Below, piece after piece: positions 48,765 to 61,198 of a stretch of 64,000 bases of DNA. Under the pieces are notes generated by a model, which was not told where the DNA came from, searched no databases, and saw nothing but the letters and a program-made list of their open reading frames with translations. How positions within the stretch are numbered: position 1 is the stretch's first letter; every line of letters starts with the position of its first letter. The DNA is from Mimachlamys varia (Eukaryota; Mollusca; Bivalvia; Pectinida; Pectinidae). The translations under genes and the position numbers were made by a program. The stretch lies in the NCBI GenBank assembly GCA_947623455.1, contig OX392532.1, positions 52,765,058 to 52,829,057 on the forward strand. Direction: 5' to 3'.

Positions 48765-49739
48765 TGTTCTGTATAGGGACACGTTACAATACTGTATAGA
48801 CATAGGGACACGTTACAATACTGTATAGACATAGGGACACGTTACAATACTGTATAGACATAGGGACACGTTACAATACTGTATAGACATAGGGACACGT
48901 TTCAATACTGTATAGACATAGGGACACGTTTCAATACTGTATAGACATAGGGACACGTTACAATACTGTATAGACATAGGGACACGTTTCAATACTGTAT
49001 AGACATAGGGACACGTTACAATACTGTATAGACATAGGGACACGTTACAATACTGTATAGACATAGGGACACGTTACAATACTGTATAGACATAGGGACA
49101 CGTTACAATACTGTATAGACATAGGGACACGTTACAATACTGTATAGACACAGGGACACGTTACAATACTGTATAGACATAGGGACACGTTACAACACTG
49201 TATAGACATAGGGACACGTTACAATACTGTATAGACATAGGGACACGTTACAATACTGTATAGACATAGGGACACGTTGCAATACTGTATAGACACAGGG
49301 ACACGTTACAATACTGTATAGACATAGGGACACGTTACAACACTGTATAGACATAGGGACACGTTACAATACTGTATAGACATAGGGACACGTTACAATA
49401 CTGTATAGACATAGGGACACGTTACAATACTGTATAGACATAGGGACACGTTTCAATACTGTATAGACATAGGGACACGTTACAATACTGTATAGACATA
49501 GGGACACGTTTCAATACTGTATAGACATAGGGACACGTTACAACACTGTATAGACATAGGGACACGTTACAATACTGTATAGACATAGGAACACGTTACA
49601 ATACTGTATAGACATAGGGACACGTTACAATACTGTATAGACATAGGGACACGTTACAATACTGTATAGACACAGGGACACGTTACAATACTGTATAGAC
49701 ACAGGGACACGTTACAATACTGTATAGACATAGGGACAC
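48765..49739. repeat. 29-bp satellite, about 33 copies
   Basis: Units are TAGGGACACGTTACAATACT followed by GTATAGACA. Variants are few (GTTTCAAT, ACAACACTG, GACACAGGG), and pairs or triplets of variants recur along the array. It abuts and truncates the TTAA-element copy at 49741. Confidence 0.96.
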
Positions 49740-49740
49740 T

Positions 49741-50017
49741 TCAAGATACTTGCGCGGTTATCGGTACAGCAGCAGTTGAAACTTGTTATTTGTAAACACG
49801 CGTCCATTTTGAACTGTCGTATAACTTCGGCTTGTTCTTGAAGTGGGCCCCAACTGAATTATTTTCAGTTCTTTAGATTTTTCTGTCAAGAGTTTCTTGT
49901 TAGTTACTGCTCAGGTTTACTTGGTTTTAGGCTTATTTTTGCATGTTTATCAACTTGATTTTTTGAAGAATATTTCAGAATCACGAAAAATTTCCTGAAG
50001 TTACGTATATTGGGCCT
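49741..50017 (-). mobile_element. TTAA element, copy 2, truncated
   Basis: In minus orientation it matches the left two thirds of the element at 46118. The terminus is GAAGTTACGTATATTGGGCCT followed by TTAA (50018-50021). Internal matches include CAAGAGTTTCTTG, CAACTGAATTATTTTCAGTT and CCATTTTGAACTGTC. The other end is missing where the 29-bp satellite begins. Confidence 0.75.
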
Positions 50018-50179
50018 TTAAGATGTGTTATAAGGCAAATCGGTTTGTGTCACCGAAATATTTATCTTAAAATATCATTCGGGTTAAAGTATCAGGTTCA
50101 AATCGGCCAATGTCAAGAATTGTCTTTTTCTCCGGCTGACAATTATCAATATATTGTCACTTTCACACTGTTTGAGTTT

Positions 50180-50810
50180 TTGTCAAGGGATATTGTCCAT
50201 TTCAAATGTCCTAGGATCAGGGTATTGTCTGTTTCAAATGATATTGTCCATTTCAAATGTCTTTGGCTAAAGATATTGTCCATTTCAAATGATATTGTCC
50301 ATTTCAAATGTCTTTGGCTAAAGATATTGTCCATTTCAAATGATATTGTCCATTTCAAAAGTCTTTGGTTAAATATATTGTCCATTTAAAAATGTAGTGT
50401 CCATTTCAAATGTCTTTGGCTACAGATATTGTCCATTTCAAATGTCTTTGGCTAAAGATTTTGTCCATTTAAAAATGTAGTGTCCATTTCAAATGTCTTT
50501 GGCTAAAGATATTGTCCATTTCAAATGATGTTGTCCATTTCAAATGTCTTTGGCTACAGATATTGTCCATTTCAAATGTCTTTGGCTAAAGATTTTGTCC
50601 ATTTAAAAATGTAGTGTCCATTTCAAATGTCTTTGGCTAAAGATATTGTCCATTTCAAATGATGTTGTCCATTTCAAATGTCTTTGGCTACAGATATTGT
50701 CCATTTCAAATGTCTTTGGCTAAAGATTTTGTCCATTTAAAAATGTAGTGTCCATTTCAAATGTCTTTGGCTAAAGATATTGTCCATTTCAAATGATATT
50801 GTCCATTTCC
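50180..50810. repeat. ATTGTCCATTTCAAATG array with 134-bp higher-order unit
   Basis: Short monomers ATTGTCCATTTCAAATG alternate with longer ones that add TCTTTGGCTAAAGA. In the right half a composite of five to six monomers recurs: TTGTCCATTTAAAAATGTAG occurs at 50461, 50595 and 50729, a 134-bp step. Confidence 0.93.
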
Positions 50811-51283
50811 GACAAGTTTGTGTCAGCCTTTGCGGATACTAGGTTTCAGTCAACACTTGATTGTCAATCTCAAAGCCCATTTCTCCTAATACTATTTTAC
50901 CTCTATATGTCGCAATTTTAATCATATTCGCAGGTCTTGAACTTTAGATACTAGAATACTTGAGATGTATACTTTTATGATTAAACTTTGATCCTGAAAT
51001 GAAATCTTAACACCAAAGTCCCACTTCAAACAGGTTTTGTTGACGAAAACATTAAAGGAAATGAATTGGGAATAAAGAGAGCGGTGTTGAGCCAGGCGCG
51101 GCTTTCTGGCGGTTTCGTCGTGGTGTAGAGGAACAAATATTGACGGAAACTCGGATACTCCGTCAAGTAGTTGTAACACTTAACACTATATACATCTTAT
51201 GTTAATGCGCCAACAAGTTGTCGAGACACAGAATGGTGGTATGTTAGGACTTCGTGTCAACAAAGCTAGACCATCTCGTGTAA
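50811..51283. other. Spacer, nothing recognised
   Basis: No supported gene; an 85-codon minus-strand frame (50922-51179) is unrecognised. Confidence 0.45.
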
Positions 51284-51870
51284 AAACGAGACGAGGAGGG
51301 GGTAAAGAGGGGTAAAGGGACGGGGTGCCGGGAGGGGGTAAATGGGGGATATAGGGGTCGGGGTGTCGAGTAGGGGGATTTAGGGAGTTGGATAGAGGGA
51401 GGGACATCGGGGAGGGTAATAGAGTGGCGAGGTGTAGGGGGGGGGTAAAGGAAGGGTGAATATAGGAACGGAATGTCGAGTAAGGGGTAGAAGGAGGGGA
51501 TCGGGGAGGGAGTTGAGGGACGGGAAATATCGGAACCGGGTGGATAGGGGATAAAGGGAGGGGAAGAGGTATGGGGTGTCTGGGTGGGGGTATACATGTA
51601 GCAAGGGAAAGGTATACGTACGGATTGTCGGAGAGGAGTACAATGGCATTTTAAAGGGGTCGGGTGTCGGGGATGGGGATAGAGGGAGAGGGAGGGGTTG
51701 GGGATAGAGGGAGAGGGAGGGGTTGGAGGTGTCGGGGAGAGGGAGGGGTTGGGGGTGTCGGGGAGAGGGAGGGGTTGGGGTGTCGGGGAGAGGGAGGGGT
51801 TGGGGGTGTCGGGGAGACGGAGGGGTTGGGGGTGAAGAGAGAGGGGTTGGGGTGCAGGGAGACCCGGCAG
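51284..51870. repeat. G-rich (purine) tandem repeat
   Basis: The regular part (about 51655-51860) has units of about 26 bp: GTCGGGGAGAGGGAGGGGTT with GGG/GGGG variation. The left part (51284-51655) is a degenerate G-rich version. The minus strand reads as false Pro/Ser/Leu-rich protein (PSPRHPQPLPLPDTP). All three minus frames are open for long stretches, which is a composition effect. Confidence 0.9.
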
Positions 51871-53654
51871 ACACATGACAGACACATTACATCAAGAATA
51901 GGCTTCGAGCCGAGATTTTGAGACAGAAGTTGATTTGCTGATGATATGTTCCGAATGTTTATTCAGCATGTTGTCGCTAATGCCATACATTTAGTACGCC
52001 GGTAACAATATTCATGTGTACTGCGTTTTTCGTAATGACACGCGGAATGTTTCGGCACATGCTTTTTGTTTTATCTGGCTCTTCCTTGTAGACAAACCGC
52101 ACTTTGTTGGAGACATCGTAAGGAGGGGCCGACATAACTACACAAGTGTTGGATAAGTTCAAAGATAGAAAGTCGGACACGTGATAAATGGGACTTCTGC
52201 AAGTCTATAGCTCCTATGCCCCATACTCATGAAACGATCATATTTATAGGATTGTTTTAAGGTTTGACTTAGCCGGTTACAGATAACATCATGAAAAGTG
52301 ACGTCATGGGTGATTGGCTAAGCATAAGTTCAAGATCATTTCAGAATATCGGGACCAGTCAGTAGTCTTACACAAGCCCCTGAGTTCTAGCCTAGTCCGA
52401 AGGGTCCCGACTCTCTTATCCTCTAAATATCCGCTGATACGAGAATTGAAAACTCATTAATGAACTAGACTATCAAAAATAAGAACAAAAAGATTAATGT
52501 TTGTTTTTCGTGACGTTCATATTAAGAAATATAATTTTCTTGCAATGTTTTACGAGAATCCACTTAATTGTATGTGCCCAACGACTCGTTATAGACATTT
52601 TGTTTCATAAAATTTACTTTTGGGCGAATCAAAATCGGAAACCGTCGACACTCTCCGTAAAACAATAAAAAACTCGTTTATGGACCGTGCCGACAGTTTC
52701 CGACTGGCTGAGTTAAATCTAGTCTTAATCAATAGTTTTAAGATATCGCCAATCTTTACACAAACATGCTGAGTGTAACTAGTATTAACACATAAAACAC
52801 GTAGCATTTATATTGAAATACGTTTGAATTAACTAAGTGCATTCAAATTTTAGATGAACATATTTTCGCTTCCATTTGAAGTTTTTTCCTTACATAATTA
52901 TCAGTTAAACCAATTATAATGCAATTTCTACAGTTCATGCCCTGCTATTTATGTAAATTACGCGAGATTAGGGTTAAAATGTGCACATTTTGTGTTCAAA
53001 ATTCTATATGAAGCTTAGCACATCAATGAAACTAGTGGAATTAATTGTCCTATTAAACCTGATCGTACAGTTCTTTTGATATAAAGATTAAAAAGAAAAA
53101 AAAAACAGAAGTTCATTCAATACGTTAGAATATTCAATTATAGTGTTATGTTGAGAAATCAAGAAAAGATATCTTTGATCTTGATGATAGTCAAAAATGT
53201 ATGAGCCACATAAATAGTACGTAGGAGCATTAAAGTAAATAGCAGAGAAAAACACTCTAGGGACATAATTATTTTCACGCAAATAAATATTCCAAAAAGT
53301 CACTGGTTTAACATCCACCTTTTCCGTACCGAGTACATGTTGGCCACAATTACCGGACGGCGGTCAAGATTTACATATATATTACATTTACCTCACGGTC
53401 AGTACACAAATTAGGATTACGGCCGTGCTCGTGTTTTGAAATTAATTATTGATTTTATTTAACTTGTAGTAAGTTTAGCAATTGACCGATGTTGTAAAGC
53501 GTATTAGAGAAACCGCAAAGGTCACAGAAAGTATCAGGGCCAGGTGTGGTGGCTTAAGGCTATACAGTTACCTTATGTACTAAATGTATCTTCATTTATG
53601 GAGAGTTCCACTCTTTACTGATGAACATGCTCAGTCAGTATAGGAGCTTTTTAC
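51871..53654. other. Intergenic region with one fold-back element
   Basis: Apart from the element at 52634, nothing is recognised. Short open frames (for example 52589-52807 minus) lack known domains. Confidence 0.5.
52634..52707. mobile_element. Short fold-back element, family F1 copy C
   Basis: AATCGGAAACCGTCGACACT is matched inversely by GTGCCGACAGTTTCCGACT. The centre ACTCGTTTATGG is diverged compared with the copy at 18924. Confidence 0.65.
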
Positions 53655-53850
53655 GAGTATTGGCTTTCTTTTGTTAGTATGTTACGTCCTATTAACAACT
53701 ATGGTCATTGATGGTTTTACAAGGTTTTAGTGGTGGAGGAAAACCGGAGTTCCCGGAGAAAAAACACCGACCTACGGCCAATATATAGCGGGTGTTCCAT
53801 GTACGTCTATATCTGGACCTAGTCGGGTAAATCGGACACAACGCGATTGC
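53655..53850 (-). mobile_element. SINE core/tail copy
   Basis: TTACGTCCTATTAACAACTA and GGAGAAAAAACACCGACCTA match the body of the SINE at 16075-16180. Here the tRNA-like head is not evident. Confidence 0.65.
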
Positions 53851-54194
53851 AATGTAAAATTTATTTTCTTCCTTGAACATTTCATTGAGTTCTTTTGCTT
53901 GGAATTGAAATTACATTTTTATAAAAATATAATTCTATCATAGTTATTGATATGAAAATATATTATCCATATCTATAAAATTACATTATTGTTAACGTCA
54001 TATTAATAAGGACCTGTATTAAGGGGTCTATGAATGCCGTTGTATTCACTGACTGGTCGCTAAATTCAGGTTCTGACAACGTACATGTATTTGTAAGCTA
54101 TATGAAAACTTAAGGATATCATTTATTACAAGATGATATAAACAATGTTTATTTTACAACAGTTATAAAACAAATGATTAAAACTTATGATCAT

Positions 54195-54385
54195 ATAAGT
54201 CTCGGTTATTAGCACGCCGGTGTCTTATTAAATATGTGAGGAAACCGGAGTACCTGGATAAAACCTACGTGGTCGAGCAGCGCAGCCGAACAAACATATA
54301 TTTTCACGTCTGATCGGGGAATCGAACCACGATCACCTTAGTAAAAGACAAGTGCGCTATTTACTGCACCAACGGCACAATAAAA
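54195..54385 (-). mobile_element. SINE copy, related core
   Basis: GAGGAAACCGGAGTACCTGG is the core. GGGGAATCGAACCACGATC reads on the minus strand as a B box (GGTTCGATTCCCC). The 3' part ends near CACCAACGGCAC. Confidence 0.6.
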
Positions 54386-54421
54386 AATTCTGTAATTGTT
54401 TGTGTTTGTACATTTATATCC

Positions 54422-54450
54422 GGGGGGGAGGGAGGGGAGGGGGGGGGGTG
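54422..54450. repeat. Poly-G tract
   Basis: G-rich tract interrupted only by single A residues. Confidence 0.85.
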
Positions 54451-54749
54451 TCTGTTGTTTGATGTGAATGACTTCCAGCCATCACAACTGTTTCCAGAAA
54501 ATCTGTAACGGAGTAAACTACAGTATCACAATGTACGAAGCGGTAGACTGTGTATCTATAACAGGTGTCATACCTTACAGACGTTAAATAACGTGTTTTA
54601 ATGGGTTTTTTAAATATTTTATCTGTAGACCACCCAAACCTAAGTATTCAGCGAACCACACCGAGGAAAGTCTACAACCAAATATTGTTATAGTTGAAAT
54701 AGGGACAGGGTCATGTAAATGATGACGTCACAGGATGATAGTCTCATAT

Positions 54750-55575
54750 CTAAGGGTGATATTGTCCAACAATTATGTGATAGGGATTTAGGGATTTAGA
54801 GTGTCACATTCGAGGGTGATATTGTCACGTATCTGAGGATGAGAGTGTCACATTCGAGGGTGATATTGTCACGTATCTGAGGTTGAGAGTGTCACATTCG
54901 AGGGTGATATTGTCACGTATCTGAGATTGAGAGTGTCACATTCGAGGGTGATAGTGTCACATATATGAGGTTGAGAGTGTCACATTCGAGGGTGATACTG
55001 TCACATATCTGAGGTTGAGAGTGTCACATTCGTGGGTGATACTGTCACATATCTGAGATTGAGAGTGTCACATTCGAGGGTGATACTGTCACATATCTGA
55101 GGTTGAGAGTGTAATATTCGAGGGTGATACTGTCACATATCTGAGGTTGAGAGTGTAACAGCCGAGGGTAATAGTGTCACATATCTGAGGTTAAGAGTGT
55201 AATATTCGAGGGTGATGGTGTCACGTATCTGAGGTTAAGAGTGTCACATTCGAGGGTGATACTGTCACATATCGGAGGTTAAGAGTGTCACATTCGTGGG
55301 TGATACTGTCACATATCGGGGGTAAGAGTGTCACATTCGTGGGTGATACTGTCACATATCGGGGGTAAGAGTGTCACATTCGTGGGTGATACTGTCACAT
55401 ATCGGAGGTTGAGAGTGTCACATTCGAGGATGATGGTGTGCGTATCTGAGATTGAGAGTGTAACATTCGAGGATGTTGGTGTGCGTATCTGAGGTTGAGA
55501 GTGTCACATTCGAGGATGATGGTGTGCGTATCTGAGGTTGAGAGTGTCACATTCGTGGGTGATGGTGTCATCCAC
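54750..55575. repeat. 44-bp tandem repeat, about 18 copies
   Basis: Units contain GAGAGTGTCACATTCGAGGG and TGATACTGTCACATATCTGA. TGTCACAT occurs twice per unit, so each looks like a diverged dimer of a ~22-bp monomer. Right-hand copies change to GATGGTGTGCGTATCTGAG. Confidence 0.93.
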
Positions 55576-55695
55576 AGGGGTGATAGCTTTTTGTTTGAGG
55601 ATATAATAGTGATAACGTTTGTAATGTCCCAGTTGATGTCGCCAGGGTGATTCAAAACACACGTTAGCACTACATTGATGACGCTCCATCCTTCT
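55576..55695. other. Short junction between two arrays
   Basis: About 120 bp of unique sequence separating the 44-bp and 56-bp arrays. Confidence 0.5.
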
Positions 55696-58020
55696 CTTCC
55701 CCTATTTACAGATGTGCCAATTCCCTTCTCCCTATTCCCACCCTTCTCTCTCCCTCCCTACTATCTCCCTAGCTATGTACGAACTCCCTATTCCTTCCCT
55801 TCTCTCTCCCTCCCTACTATCACCTTAGCTATATACTAACTCCCTATTCCCACCCTTCTCTCTCCCTCCCTACTATCTCCCTAGCTATGTAGTAATTCCC
55901 TATTCTCGCCCTTCTCTCTCCCTCCCTACTATCTCCCTAGCTATATACTAACCCCCTATACCCGCCCTTCTCTCTCCCTCCCTACTATCTCCCTAGCTAT
56001 ATACTAACTCCATATTCCCGCCCTTCTCTCTCCCTCCCTACTATCTCCCTAGCTCTGTACTAACTCCCTATTCCCACCCTTCTCTCTCCCTCCCTACTAT
56101 CTCCCTAGCTATGTAGTAATTCCCTATTCTCGCCCTTCTCTCTCCCTCCCTACTATCTCCCTAGCTATATACTAACTCCCTATTCCCGCTCTTCTCTCTC
56201 CCTCCCAACTAACTCCCTGGCTATATACTAACTCCCTATTCCCACCCTTCTCTCTCCTTCCCTACTTTATCCCTAGCTATATACTAACTCCCTATTCCCA
56301 CCCTTCTCTCTCCCTCCCTACTATCTCCCTAGCTATGTACGAACTCCCTATTCCCACCCTTCTCTCTCCCTCCCTACTATCTCCCTAGCTCTGTACTAAC
56401 TCCCTTTTCCCACCCTTCTCTCTCCCTCCCTACTATCACCTTAGCTATATACTAACTCCCTATTCCCACCCTTCTGTCTCCCTCTCTACTATCTCCCTAG
56501 CTATATACTAACTCCCTATTCCCACCCTTCTCTCTCCCTCCCTACTATCACCCTAGCTATATACTAACTCCCTATACCCGCCCTTCTCTCTCCCTCTCTA
56601 CTATCTCCCTAGCTATATACTAACTCCCTATACCCGCCCTTCTGTCTCCCTCCCTACTATCTCCCTAGCTATATACTAACTCCCTATTCCCGCCCTTCTC
56701 TCTCCCTCCCTACTATCTCCTTAGCTCTGTACTAACTCCCTATTCCCACCCTTCTCTCTCCCTCCCTACTATCTCCCTAGCTATGTAGTAATTCCCTATT
56801 CTCGCCCTTCTCTCTCCCTCCCTACTATCTCCCTAGCTATATACTAACCCCCTATTCCCGCTCTTCTCTCTCCCTCCCTACTATCTCCCTAGATATGTAC
56901 GAACTCCCTATTCCCGCCCTTCTCTCTCCCTCCCTACTATCACCCTAGCTATACATTAACTCCCTATTCCCGCCCTTCTGTCTCCCTCCCTACTATCACC
57001 CTAGCTATATACTTACTCCCTATTCCCACCCTTCTGTCTCCCTCCCTACTATCACCCTAGCTATACATTAACTCCCTGTTCCCGCCCTTCTCTCTCCCTC
57101 CCTACTATCACCCTAGCTATATACTAACTCCCTATTCCCGCCCTTCTCTCTCCCTCCCTACTAACCCCCTAGCTTTATACTAACTCCCTATTCCCATCCT
57201 TCTCTCTCCCTCCCTACTATCACCTTAGCTATATACTAACTCCCTATACCCGCCCTTCTGTCTCCCTCCCTACTATCTCCCTAGCTATATACTAACTCCC
57301 TATACCCGCCCTTCTGTCTCCTTCCCTACTATCTCCCTAGCTATATACTAACTCCCTATTCCCATCCTTCTCTCTCCCTCCCTACTATCACCTTAGCTAT
57401 ATACTAACTCCCTATACCCGCCCTTCTGTCTCCCTCCCTACTATCTCCCTAGCTATATACTAACTCCCTATTCCCATCCTTCTCTCTCCCTCCCTACTAT
57501 CACCTTAGCTATATACTAACTCCCTATACCCGCCCTTCTGTCTCCCTCCCTACTATCTCCCTAGCTATATACTAACTCCCTATACCCGCCCTTCTGTCTC
57601 CCTCCCTACTATCTCCCTAGCTATATACTAACTCCCTATACCCGCCCTTCTGTCTCCCTCCCTACTATGTCCCTAGCTATATACTAACTCCCTATTCCCA
57701 TCCTTCTCTCTCCCTCCCTACTATCTCCCTAGCTATATACTAACTCCCTATACCCGCCCTTCTGTCTCCCTCCCTACTATCTCCCTAGCTATATACTAAC
57801 TCCCTATACCCGCCCTTCTGTCTCCCTCCCTACTATCTCCCTAGCTATATACTAACTCCCTATTCCCACCCTTCTCTCTTCCTCCCTACTATCTCCCTAG
57901 CTATATACTAACTCCCTATTCCCACCCTTCTCTCTCTCTCTCCCTACTATCACCTTAGCTATATATTAACTCCCTATACCCGCCCTTCTCTTTCCCTCCC
58001 TACTATCTCCCTATACTCCC
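55696..58020. repeat. 56-bp pyrimidine-rich satellite, about 41 copies
   Basis: Units consist of CTTCTCTCTCCCTCCCTACT, ATCTCCCTAGCTATATACTA and ACTCCCTATTCCCGCC. Variants (CACCTTAGC, ATACCCGCC, GTAGTAATT, TTCTGTCTCC) recur in sets, showing local block duplications. Purine/pyrimidine asymmetry is strong. Confidence 0.96.
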
Positions 58021-58951
58021 CTCCCCAGCTACTAACTTCGTACAATCTCCAGAAACATCACATAACCTTCTATCTTATCTTCGTTTACAACACAGACGGA
58101 TACAACAACAGGATTTATGGAAATTATCGTACATTTAAAAAACCTAAAAATACCAATGAAATGAAATAAATCTTTTAAGTCGTTGAATGATGGGGAGTTG
58201 TCACAATATATCTAAGTGGAGAAGAAGCCACGCCCACTTAAAAACTACTTAGTAAGTAAACTCTCGACGAACCATTCTCAACCTCTCCGATACCATATCA
58301 TGTATTAGGGCGACTTGTCGGGATGTTTTAATTCTACAGCTTCAGGATTCAAATATTTTATATCCGCCTCACCTCCTGTAACACTGTGTACATATTGGTC
58401 GTTACAAAAATATTGGCGACGTGTCAAAACTTCGGACATAATTCGGTTTTGGGTACTGAGGCGTGTGTGTGTTTGTATAACCGGTGGTCAAGCGAGTCTG
58501 ATCTGGATGACCACGGGTCAACACTGACCATCCCTTAACACCCCGGTACGTGTGGGATATGTCGCTGTGGCTAAGGGACAGGGAAGTACAATAAAACATA
58601 AACACATGTATACTTATATAGGGTATACATCGGCTAGCTACATATCGGCTAGCTACATGTACATGATGAAAAAGATGATATTAAACGGATAAGATAAATA
58701 TAGTTTCCATTGTCAATTGATTATATTTCATTTCTGGGCATTTGTTTTAATTGTTACAATTCTTTAAACTTTGACATGGTCAAAAATAGCGACGGAAATA
58801 ACGGGTAAACCTACCGCAAGAGAAGGCAAATCTTGATTACGAAATTACCCGATATTGTCGCAAGCGCCATTTGATGTTTGTTGTACCATTTACGCCACCT
58901 GGTGTCGACTTAACGACGTCAAATATCGCACGACCAGGTACCCTATTTTAT
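58021..58951. other. Intergenic, nothing recognised
   Basis: No gene supported. A single ACGCCACCTGGTG unit near 58889 resembles the repeat at 59360-59505. Confidence 0.5.
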
Positions 58952-58960
58952 TAACAACTG

Positions 58961-59329
58961 CATCGTCGGAAACCCACGGTACACTTCTCTGACGTTTGTA
59001 TACCGTGGGCCAGAATCAATGGAAACTCTCGTTTCCCCGAATAGAAGTTTATTCGGAGATTTCGACCAATCAGAATGGTCGTTTCTCGTGACACTCTGTT
59101 AGGTCATTTTACCTTGATGACGGCCAGTTTATTTCTGTAGACATGACGCCGATGTCAATCTCCTTATAGTAGAACCTTATACCTTATTGGGATACCCTGG
59201 CTGGATGTAGTCATGGATGAAACTATCGATATGATTGGCTACTATTTTAGTACGAAAACGAGAGTTTCTATTGATTCTGGCCCGCGGTATGCAAACGTCA
59301 GAGAAGTGTACCTTGGGTTTCCGACGATG
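58961..59329. mobile_element. MULE-like MITE: 369 bp, ~75-bp TIRs, 9-bp target duplication
   Basis: It is flanked by TAACAACTG on both sides (58952-58960 and 59330-59338). The left terminus CATCGTCGGAAACCCA and the right TGGGTTTCCGACGATG are inverted. Similarity continues inward through ACACTTCTCTGACGTTTG and CCAGAATCAAT...GAAACTCTCGTTT. Long TIRs with a 9-bp duplication fit Mutator-like elements best; Merlin-type is an alternative. No transposase is present. Confidence 0.85.
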
Positions 59330-59359
59330 TAACAACTGGTTCTAACGTTAACGCAAACC

Positions 59360-59505
59360 ACCAACGCCACCTAGTGACGGAGTGTACAACAACGCAACCT
59401 GGTGACGGAACAGTTTACAACAACGCCACCTGATGACGGAGTGTACACCTCCTGGTGACGGAGGAGTGTACATTAACGCCACCTGGTGGCGGAGTTATCA
59501 AGTCT
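59360..59505. repeat. Degenerate ~28-30-bp repeat
   Basis: ACGCCACCTGGTGACGGAG with a GTGTACAACA spacer repeats about five times with variation. One relative sits on the far side of the MULE-like element. Confidence 0.75.
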
Positions 59506-60567
59506 GAAGTACTTAGCCGAACCGTTTATAACGGGCGCTTTCATTTTAATCTGATATACGTATTAGTTGTATTTAAAAATAATAAGACGCGGGCTTAATT
59601 AGCGAGGTATATCCGTTCATATTAAAGTTATGGGAAACGATCCAAAGCAGGCTTAGTGTCAGTTTAGTTTTCTTCGTTTGTAGTAATTAAAATGAAAACC
59701 GATAGACAAGTGGCATCACTATACACGTGGGTTAACGATATCGGGATTGTGTAAGTTTCAACTTCGTAAAGACGCAAAGAACTTAACATATCTTCTCAGG
59801 CAGGGATGTTTGATTTTATTCTTCAAAAATAAAAACGAATTCAAAATAATGAAGCAAAAGATAGGTCTGGTTCTATATTTAATATTTGAAATTTTATTAA
59901 ACCGATGATCACGCGTTTTTTTATTTCTTAGGCCGAAAAGGGACTGTTTAACTTGAAAAACATACATGTGCCGTCAAAGTAGAAATTTGCCTTTCTAATA
60001 AGGAATCTTACACTCACTCGTGTCAATGTAACGTGGTGTTTAACGGTTCGGGACATATTTAATTATCTAACTCGTTTTATAAATTCCTTACTTCATTGAC
60101 ACTCATGCTAGATACTCAATTTAGTGTATCTATTAGACTAATCAAAGTGGCAAATTTTGAATATTGTCTAATCAATGATTATGCTGTTCGAATAATGCGA
60201 AATTATACTTAAGAAAATTAGGGAGATTTCTAACTACAGCTGTACCTGAGTCGATGTCGGTCAAATCCCATGACATCATAACAGATGGCCTTTATGTCTC
60301 TGTAACTACTTACTGACGAGTAAATAACGTATGGATATTGACATTGTTTTCTAGACATCATGGAAGTAAAACATATCATCGTAGTTTATTTTTACATCAA
60401 TGATTTGTGTAACGATATGACCAAATGGCACCATTTGAGGTCACTACTAGTAAAAGCCCACAGGGCTTGCACATTAAAGTATATACCCGAGCTGCGCCCC
60501 TGCTTGACGAGTATTGAAAATTGCAACTTTTACGACTTTGATCGCGTTTGAAATGAAATCGAAAACA
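59506..60567. other. Intergenic, nothing recognised
   Basis: AT-rich, no gene supported. Confidence 0.5.
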
Positions 60568-60665
60568 AGATAGTTTTGGGGTTGTATTTAGTTTGTTAAG
60601 ATAGTTTTGGGGTTGTATTTAGTTTATTAAGATAATTTTGGGGCTGTATTTAATTTGTTAAGATC
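60568..60665. repeat. 31-bp tandem repeat, 3 copies
   Basis: AAGATAGTTTTGGGGTTGTA plus TTTAGTTTGTT occurs three times, the last diverged (AATTTTGGGGCTG). Confidence 0.9.
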
Positions 60666-60764
60666 GTTTATCAATTCCCTGTTTCGTGAACGTTAAGTTA
60701 AGGACATTTCTCAACTAAGGACGGCCTCCCGTTGTATGCGATGTGAATGCATGTATTTGGGTGA

Positions 60765-61198
60765 CGGAGGTATGTTGGTGTTAGCGGTATGTTGGTGTAA
60801 GCGGTATGTTGGTGTAAGCGGTATGTTGGTGTAAGCGGTATGTTGGTGTGTAAGCGGTACGTTGGTGTAAGCGGTATGTTGGTGAAAGTGGTACGTTGGT
60901 GTAAGCGGTATGTTGGTGTAAGCGGTATGTTGGTGTAAGCGGTATGTTGGTGTAAGCGGTACGTTGGTGTAAGCGGTATGTTGGTGTAAACGGTACGTTG
61001 GTGTAAGCGGTATGTTGGTGTAAGCGGTACGTTGGTGTAAGCGGTATGTTGGTGTAAGCGGTACGTTGGTGTAAGCGGTACGTTGGTGTAAGCGATATTT
61101 TGGTGTAAACGGTACGTTGGTGTAAGCGGTATGTTGGTGTAAGTGGTACGTTGGTGTAAGCGGTATGTTGGTGTAAGCGGTATGTTAGTTTGGCAGCG
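60765..61198. repeat. 17-bp satellite, about 25 copies
   Basis: Units are GCGGTATGTTGGTGTAA or GCGGTACGTTGGTGTAA. The main variable site is ATG/ACG, that is a CpG/TpG pair. A few copies have GTGGTACG, AAACGG or an extra TG. One minus-strand frame stays open over three-unit (51-bp) cycles, giving a false Thr/Tyr/Pro-rich protein. Confidence 0.95.

Noticed and set aside
51244..51887. Proline-rich proteins on the minus strand
   Set aside because: G-rich tandem repeat; all three minus frames are open at once, which is a composition effect.
59420..59440. Hammerhead ribozyme core (CTGATGA)
   Set aside because: No GAAA and cleavage-site segments at proper spacing; the other CTGATGA occurrences fail too.
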